This document shows positions 59,632 through 64,000 of a DNA stretch of 64,000 bases, piece by piece. Under the pieces are notes generated by a model. That model searched no databases. It worked only from the letters and a program-made list of their open reading frames with translations, and was not told where the DNA came from. Position numbers and translations under genes: made by a program. How positions within the stretch are numbered: the stretch's first letter is position 1; each line of letters opens with the position of its first letter. The stretch is from CAWBJO01 sp963789175 (GTDB lineage: Bacteria > Pseudomonadota > Alphaproteobacteria > Rhizobiales > Aestuariivirgaceae): contig CAWBJO010000006.1 in the NCBI GenBank assembly GCA_963789175.1, positions 1-64,000 of the forward strand, read 5' to 3'.

Positions 59632-60807
59632 TTAACGGGGTTTCTGGCTTTCCAGGAGGCGCACCGCCATTTCGGGCATCACCTCGCCTTCGACATTCGC
59701 AAATGCGAGACGCAGGAAATTCTCCTGGTCCGGCCCGAACATGCTGCCCGGCAGGCAAAGCAGGCTGTGCTCGCGCGCCAGCCGCCTGGCCACGTCCTTC
59801 GCGGCGACGCCCGCAAAGGGATGGCGGAGATAGGCGAAGTAGGCGCCGGCACTCACCAGCCCATAGGTGAGGTCGGGATTTGCCATAGCCGAACGCAGCG
59901 CCGCCAGGCGGGATGCCATGAGGCGACGCTTCTCGTCCTTCCATTCGCCGAGAGAATCAAGACCGTACAGCGCCGCGAGCTGGCCTATTCGCGGTGCGCA
60001 GATGGCCACGCAGTCCATGATCTTCTCAATCTCTCCTACGAGACGCGGACCGGCAATGATCGAGCCGACGCGGTAGCCGGTCAGAGCATAGACCTTCGAG
60101 AAGCTGTAGAGCTGGACGAAAACGTCCCGCCATTCGGGCTGCTGAAAGAGGCGATGCGGCGGGCCATCGCCGTCGCGAAAGTCCTTGTACGTCTCATCGA
60201 TCACCAGCGCGATCCTGCGCGAGCGGGCAAGGGCAAAAAAAGACTCGATGGTGTCGGGCGACAGAACGGCTCCGGTCGGGTTGTTGGGCGAGACGAGGAC
60301 GATAGCGCGGGTTCGATCATCGATCTGCGCTGCCGCCGTCGATGCATCGAGGGACGGGCCATCAGGTCCGATGGCGGGGATGGAGCGCGCCTCGATGCCC
60401 TGCATCGCGAGCCACATCTGATGATTGAAGTAGAACGGCGCTGGAAGGATCACGTTGTCGCCGGGTTTCGCGAGCGCCATCAGGGCGACGCAGAAGGCCT
60501 GGTTGCAGCCGGCCGAAATGATGACGTCGCGTGCGTCGACGGTGCCTCTATAGTCCTCCGACATATGCTCTGCAAGCGCGGCGCGCAGCTCCGGCAATCC
60601 GCCGATGTCGGTATAGAGACTCGTGTCGGGTTCCCGTGCCATGCGGGCGACGTGCTCCTGCAGGGCCGGCGCGGGAGCGTAGCTCGGGACCGCCTGGCAC
60701 AGATTGATCAGCGCACGGTTCTGCGGGTCGGGCGAAATCCATGTCATGGCTTCCGCAATCGGCGGGGCTTCGACGGCATGGACGAAGGAGTTTACGGCAT
60801 ACGACAT
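59632..60807 (-). CDS. Class I/II aminotransferase (PLP-dependent)
   Basis: The 391-residue enzyme shows fold type I features: ISAGCNQAFCVALMAL, LVSPNNPTGAVLSPDTI, VIDETYKDFR, and the PLP lysine Lys238 in LYSFSKVYALTGYRVGS. It is a cytosolic aspartate-type aminotransferase. Substrate is not decided by the sequence. It is divergent from a quinone oxidoreductase gene across ~130 bases. Confidence 0.9.
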   Translation of the reverse strand: MSYAVNSFVHAVEAPPIAEAMTWISPDPQNRALINLCQAVPSYAPAPALQEHVARMAREPDTSLYTDIGGLPELRAALAEHMSEDYRGTVDARDVIISAGCNQAFCVALMALAKPGDNVILPAPFYFNHQMWLAMQGIEARSIPAIGPDGPSLDASTAAAQIDDRTRAIVLVSPNNPTGAVLSPDTIESFFALARSRRIALVIDETYKDFRDGDGPPHRLFQQPEWRDVFVQLYSFSKVYALTGYRVGSIIAGPRLVGEIEKIMDCVAICAPRIGQLAALYGLDSLGEWKDEKRRLMASRLAALRSAMANPDLTYGLVSAGAYFAYLRHPFAGVAAKDVARRLAREHSLLCLPGSMFGPDQENFLRLAFANVEGEVMPEMAVRLLESQKPR

Positions 60808-60940
60808 CGACGGGACTCGCTAGAACGGCGACAGCCTGCGCTGCCGAGGCATGGATTGCAATGGAGGGGCTTTGACCACGGCTGCCAGCCATGTTGTAAG
60901 CAGGTTGGGAAGCTGAGCAAGAGCAAGGGAACGAAAGCAG

Positions 60941-61912
60941 ATGAAAGCCGTACGCATCACCAGAACGGGCGGGCCGGACGCAATGGAACTCGTGAACGTG
61001 GATGTTCCCGACCCCGCTCCCGGAGAAGTCCGCATTCGCCACACGGCCATCGGCCTCAACTACATCGACACCTACCATCGCTCCGGCCTCTATCCCGTTA
61101 CTCTTCCGTCGGGATTGGGTCAGGAGGCGGCCGGCGTCATCGAGGCTCTGGGCGCGGGCGTGAAGGGATTCAAAGTCGGCGACCGCGTCGCCTACGGCAA
61201 CGGCCCGATCGGCTCCTACTCAGAAATCCGCAACATTCCGGCAGCGCGCATCAACAAGCTCCCCAAAGGGATCAGCGACGAAATCGCGGCCGCGATCATG
61301 CTCAAGGGAATGACGGCGAGATACCTCCTCAAGTCGTCCTACAAGGTAAAGCGCGGCCAGACGGTGCTCATCCATGCAGCCGCCGGCGGGGTCGGCCAGA
61401 TCGCGACACAATGGGCGCGCGCCCTCGGTGCCAAGGTCATCGGCACGGTCGGCTCGGATGAAAAGGCCGACGTCGCTAAGGCCTACGGCTGCCATCACGT
61501 GATCAACTACCGTACCGAAGACGTCGTGAAACGCGTCCGCGAGATCACCAAGGGGAAAGGATTGCCGGTAGTCTATGACGGCGTGGGGCAGGCGACCCTC
61601 ATCACGTCGCTCGACTGCCTCGAGCCCCATGGCATGCTGGTGAGTTTCGGCAACGCCTCAGGTCCGGTCAAATGCCTGGATACGGGGCTCCTGGCCGCCA
61701 AGGGCTCGCTCTACGTGACGCGCCCGACACTCGGCACGTTCATCTCAACGCCGAAGGACCTGCAGCAAGTGGCGTCCGACCTCTTTGCCATCGTCAAATC
61801 GGGGAAGGTCAAGGTGCAGATCGGCCAGCGCTACAAGCTCGCCGACGTCCAGAAGGCCCACCGGGATCTCCAGGATCGCCAAACCCAGGGGTCGACGATC
61901 CTGCTGCCATGA
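60941..61912 (+). CDS. Quinone oxidoreductase (NADPH, zinc-independent MDR family)
   Basis: The 323-residue protein starts MKAVRITRTGGPDAM and has the Rossmann part with VLIHAAAGGVGQIATQWARALGAKVIG. N-terminal catalytic stretch is RHTAIGLNYIDTYHRSGLYP and GLGQEAAGVI. Zinc ligands of alcohol dehydrogenases are absent, which marks a QOR-type reductase. It reduces quinones or alpha,beta-unsaturated carbonyls with NADPH. It is divergent from the aminotransferase. Confidence 0.92.
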   Translation: MKAVRITRTGGPDAMELVNVDVPDPAPGEVRIRHTAIGLNYIDTYHRSGLYPVTLPSGLGQEAAGVIEALGAGVKGFKVGDRVAYGNGPIGSYSEIRNIPAARINKLPKGISDEIAAAIMLKGMTARYLLKSSYKVKRGQTVLIHAAAGGVGQIATQWARALGAKVIGTVGSDEKADVAKAYGCHHVINYRTEDVVKRVREITKGKGLPVVYDGVGQATLITSLDCLEPHGMLVSFGNASGPVKCLDTGLLAAKGSLYVTRPTLGTFISTPKDLQQVASDLFAIVKSGKVKVQIGQRYKLADVQKAHRDLQDRQTQGSTILLP

Positions 61913-61927
61913 GCGGGCCAGGAAGCC

Positions 61928-62752
61928 TCAGGTCTTGGGGCAGTTGTCCGTCGATTGGGTGGCGAGGCCCGACCAGGCGGACGTGCAGCTCATCTCGTTG
62001 CAGATAAACTGGGCGAGGGCGGGCAGGGGGAGGGCGTGGGCGAGGTTGAGCGGACGGCCATTGCCGTCGCTGAGGGTGCTGACAACCATGCCCACGAGCT
62101 CTCCGCGGTCGTTGAAAACGGGTCCGCCGGACTCGCCCTTCTTGGTATCCATCCTCAGCACCATGGCGTCGGGGTAGCCGAAGCCCTGATAGGCGACGGC
62201 GCGACCGAAGCTCATCGATTCGATCTGGCCGAATCGGGCCGTATCGGTCTGCGCATGGGGCTTGCCGAGGGTGAAAATGGGCGTTCCCGACTTCAGGCAG
62301 GCCTGGCGGGACGGGTGAACGGCGGTCCCTGCATAGCCGTTGAGCTTCACCAGCGCCATGTCGTAGCTCGGGCGGACGTCCACGACCTTGCCGGAGTAGA
62401 TCCGGCCGTCGGGGCCGCGGGCGCTGACGGAGAAATCCTTCTTGATGGCGACGTGGCCGGCGGTGAGGACATAGCCCGCCGAATCAACGACGAAGCCGCT
62501 GCCGGCCGTCACGGCCATCGAGCGCTTGCTGTCCCCCTTGACGCCCTTCTGCTGGTTGTCGCTGATGATGAGGGTGACGTAGCTCGGATTGGCGTTCGCG
62601 ACGAGGCCGGAATAGGCGGCCGGCACCTGGGCGCTGGCGGGAATGGCGCCGGCATCGACGCTGATGACGCGATCCCCGAACTCGGCCTGCTGGAAGACGC
62701 AAGATGCAAGTCCGAAAGCGAGCGAGATCACCGAAGCAAGCCGCAAATACAT
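61928..62752 (-). CDS. Lipoprotein trypsin-like serine protease
   Basis: The start MYLRLASVIS is preferred over an ATG 13 codons earlier because of the GAGGA site and because it opens directly into a lipoprotein signal with lipobox LASC (Cys18). The catalytic triad is His100 (LTAGHVA), Asp131 (PSYDMALVKL) and Ser208 (KKGESGGPVF). There is no PDZ domain, so it is not DegP-like in full. It is an envelope protease, anchored in a membrane by lipid. It is convergent with the quinone oxidoreductase. Confidence 0.85.
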   Translation of the reverse strand: MYLRLASVISLAFGLASCVFQQAEFGDRVISVDAGAIPASAQVPAAYSGLVANANPSYVTLIISDNQQKGVKGDSKRSMAVTAGSGFVVDSAGYVLTAGHVAIKKDFSVSARGPDGRIYSGKVVDVRPSYDMALVKLNGYAGTAVHPSRQACLKSGTPIFTLGKPHAQTDTARFGQIESMSFGRAVAYQGFGYPDAMVLRMDTKKGESGGPVFNDRGELVGMVVSTLSDGNGRPLNLAHALPLPALAQFICNEMSCTSAWSGLATQSTDNCPKT

Positions 62753-62910
62753 GCAATCCTCAAACAATCGGTAGCCGTCCCTGTCGAACATTTCCTAACA
62801 GCGACGTCCGGGAATAACAAGCTAAGCGGGGCTTACCCATCAAGATCGGCCGGGACCGATACAACTTTGCAACAGCGACGCTGAGGAACGGGCAGCTCCA
62901 AAAGCAGATC

Positions 62911-62934
62911 GGCCCGCGGGTTTCCCGGCGGGCC
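62911..62934 (-). terminator. Hairpin terminator after the porin gene
   Basis: Stem GGCCCGC / GCGGGCC with an inner GGG/CCC and TTT loop lies 30 bases after the porin stop. On the minus strand it is followed by GATCTGCTTTTGG. Confidence 0.6.
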
Positions 62935-62962
62935 AATCCTTTGATTTCGTTAAGCGTTCAGC

Positions 62963-64000
62963 TTAGAAGCGGAACCAGGCTCCGAAGCCGGCGGTGATGT
63001 TGGTGAACTCATCATCCTCGTCGTCTTCCTGCTGGTTCCAGCCGACGCCCCAACCCAGGGTCAGCTGGTCGACGGGATCCCAGTAAAGGGCGCCGCCGAT
63101 GCTCATGAGCTTCTCGACCTGATCGGCATCGTTCGTGATTTCGTCAGCTTCGTGATCGAGATCCGTGTAGCCGAAGTCGAGTTCCAAAGACATGTTGCTG
63201 GCGAAGCTCAACACCGCAAGGATGCTGGCGCTCCAGAAACGCATGTCGTTCTCGGCAAGGTTCGAGGTGCCGAAGACGGCTGGCGTATAGCCGTCACCCT
63301 TGTTGGCGGCAGCTTCAATGCGAAGCATGTCGCCGAGGTGCCCGATGACGCCGACGCCGACCATCCAGTTGTCGTCGGTATCAGCAAAGGCGACCGGAAT
63401 CAGCAAGAGCATTCAGCGTCGAGTCGTCTTCTTCCCAGATGGCGCTGGCATTGATCAGGAACGAGCCTGTGTCAAAGCCGATATAGCCCGCAACAGCCGG
63501 AATATCGCCCACGTCGTTGTCTTCGAGAGCGGCGGCCAGCGTGAGCCCACCGTTGTTGTAGGTGAGACGGAACGAGGAGACGCTCTGGTTGGTCGGACCG
63601 GCGTTGAAGCCGTTCAGAACCGCGTTGCCGTTCCAGTCAACCGAAGCCTGGATAGCCGCGAGGCTGTCCGTGTAGCCGGCACCCAGCTGGAGGTTTGGCG
63701 TCATCTGCCAATAGCCCCAGATGATGTTCATGTCGGCCGCATCGCCATCGGTGCCCTGCAGACGGATGGTGCCGCCCACTTCGCCGATCGCGGTTTCGGT
63801 CTTGCCATCGATGCGCAGACGACCACGAGTCGTGATGTCGAAGAAGTTCGTGTCGAGAGCACCGTCGAGCGGTAACAACATCATCGGCGTCGAGGTCGAT
63901 GTCGCCATCGTTCTCGTCATCGATGTAGAGCAGGCGGGCGCGAATTTCGCCCGACACCGTCACTTCGGAAACCGGCGCCGGAAGATCGGCGGTCGGCGTC
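62963..64000 (-). pseudogene. Porin_2-type outer-membrane porin, two frameshifts, 5' end outside window
   Basis: The gene enters from the right edge reading PVSEVTVSGEIRARLLYID, the usual start of the mature porin barrel. A first slip near 63870 (from ADDVVTAR to DGALDTNFFDITTRGRLR) and a second near 63403 (from TLNALADS to VAFADTDDNWMVG) are each worth plus one base or minus two. After both corrections the family features run to the end: FDITTRGRLRIDGKTETAIG, AIQASVDWNG, FGTSNLAENDMRFWSA, and a C-terminal WGVGWNQQED...AWFRF with the terminal phenylalanine typical of outer-membrane barrels. It forms a diffusion channel. The two slips may be assembly errors or decay; a paralogue next door cannot be excluded. 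Confidence 0.82.

Noticed and set aside
57948..59870. Long plus-strand frame over the cyclase gene
   Set aside because: Antisense to the GAF-PAS-cyclase, no homology and no start site.
16133..63920. Programmed ribosomal frameshifting in mocF, soxA and the porin
   Set aside because: No slippery heptamer or conserved stimulatory structure is seen at the slip points, and these families are not known for it; indels are simpler.
1..64000. CRISPR arrays, insertion sequences with terminal repeats, rRNA operons
   Set aside because: No regularly spaced direct repeats, transposase genes or rRNA-like stretches were seen.

Overview
The window looks like a chromosomal piece of an alphaproteobacterium, most likely of the order Hyphomicrobiales (Rhizobiales). 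The evidence is high G+C core DNA, a Porin_2-type outer-membrane porin, rhizobial-type small proteins (DUF6496, DUF2076, DUF1360, PRC-barrel), a rhizopine-type (moc) oxygenase module and a soxBDAG-type sarcosine oxidase operon. The genus cannot be fixed from the sequence. No tRNA, rRNA or CRISPR array was found.

Layout. Positions 1-5170 are a lower-G+C accessory segment with a truncated sulfatase, a LysR regulator, gene remnants, a frameshifted Cache-domain gene and a DUF4102-type tyrosine integrase. It resembles the end of a genomic island, with a possible attachment core at 5160-5171. From about 5.2 kb onward the DNA is core-like. 5.3-9.5 kb carries small proteins, RlpA, a VOC protein, a methyltransferase and a DDAH-like hydrolase. 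9.5-17.3 kb holds a sugar/inositol-type ABC transporter whose binding protein resembles rhizopine-binding MocB, a TIM-barrel isomerase, a LacI regulator and a MocD-MocE-MocF-like desaturase/Rieske ferredoxin/reductase set with the reductase frameshifted. 17.4-21.4 kb has envelope and redox proteins.

21.4-30.1 kb is the most informative region. It is an amide-utilisation locus read on the minus strand: amiR (ANTAR antiterminator), amiC (cytoplasmic amide sensor), a promoter, a structured leader, a five-gene urea/short-chain-amide ABC transporter, formamidase fmdA and fmdB. The leader carries two hairpins with hexanucleotide loops (A at position 1, G at position 4) followed by a Rho-independent terminator just before the transporter. 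This fits substrate-controlled antitermination: AmiC would release AmiR when amide is present, AmiR would bind the two hairpins, and transcription would read through into the import and hydrolysis genes.

30.3-36.4 kb holds an MFS transporter, a haloacid dehalogenase, a structured-RNA candidate (32650-32790) and a sugar-acid-type cluster (IlvD/Edd dehydratase, amidohydrolase, IclR). 37-50 kb is mostly housekeeping and envelope genes: topoisomerase IB, homocysteine methyltransferase with a divergent AraC regulator, two VOC/PRC-type proteins, a large L,D-transpeptidase, pyrophosphatase and many small secreted or zinc-ribbon proteins. 50.6-55.6 kb is the soxBDAG operon, with soxA frameshifted. 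57-64 kb has MsrQ, a GAF-PAS-cyclase, an aminotransferase, a quinone oxidoreductase, a lipoprotein serine protease and a porin with two frameshifts that runs off the right edge.

Four otherwise normal-looking genes carry single-base-scale frameshifts (2.2, 16.5, 52.6 and 63.4/63.9 kb). Either indel errors in the assembly or real decay could explain this, so the affected genes are flagged.
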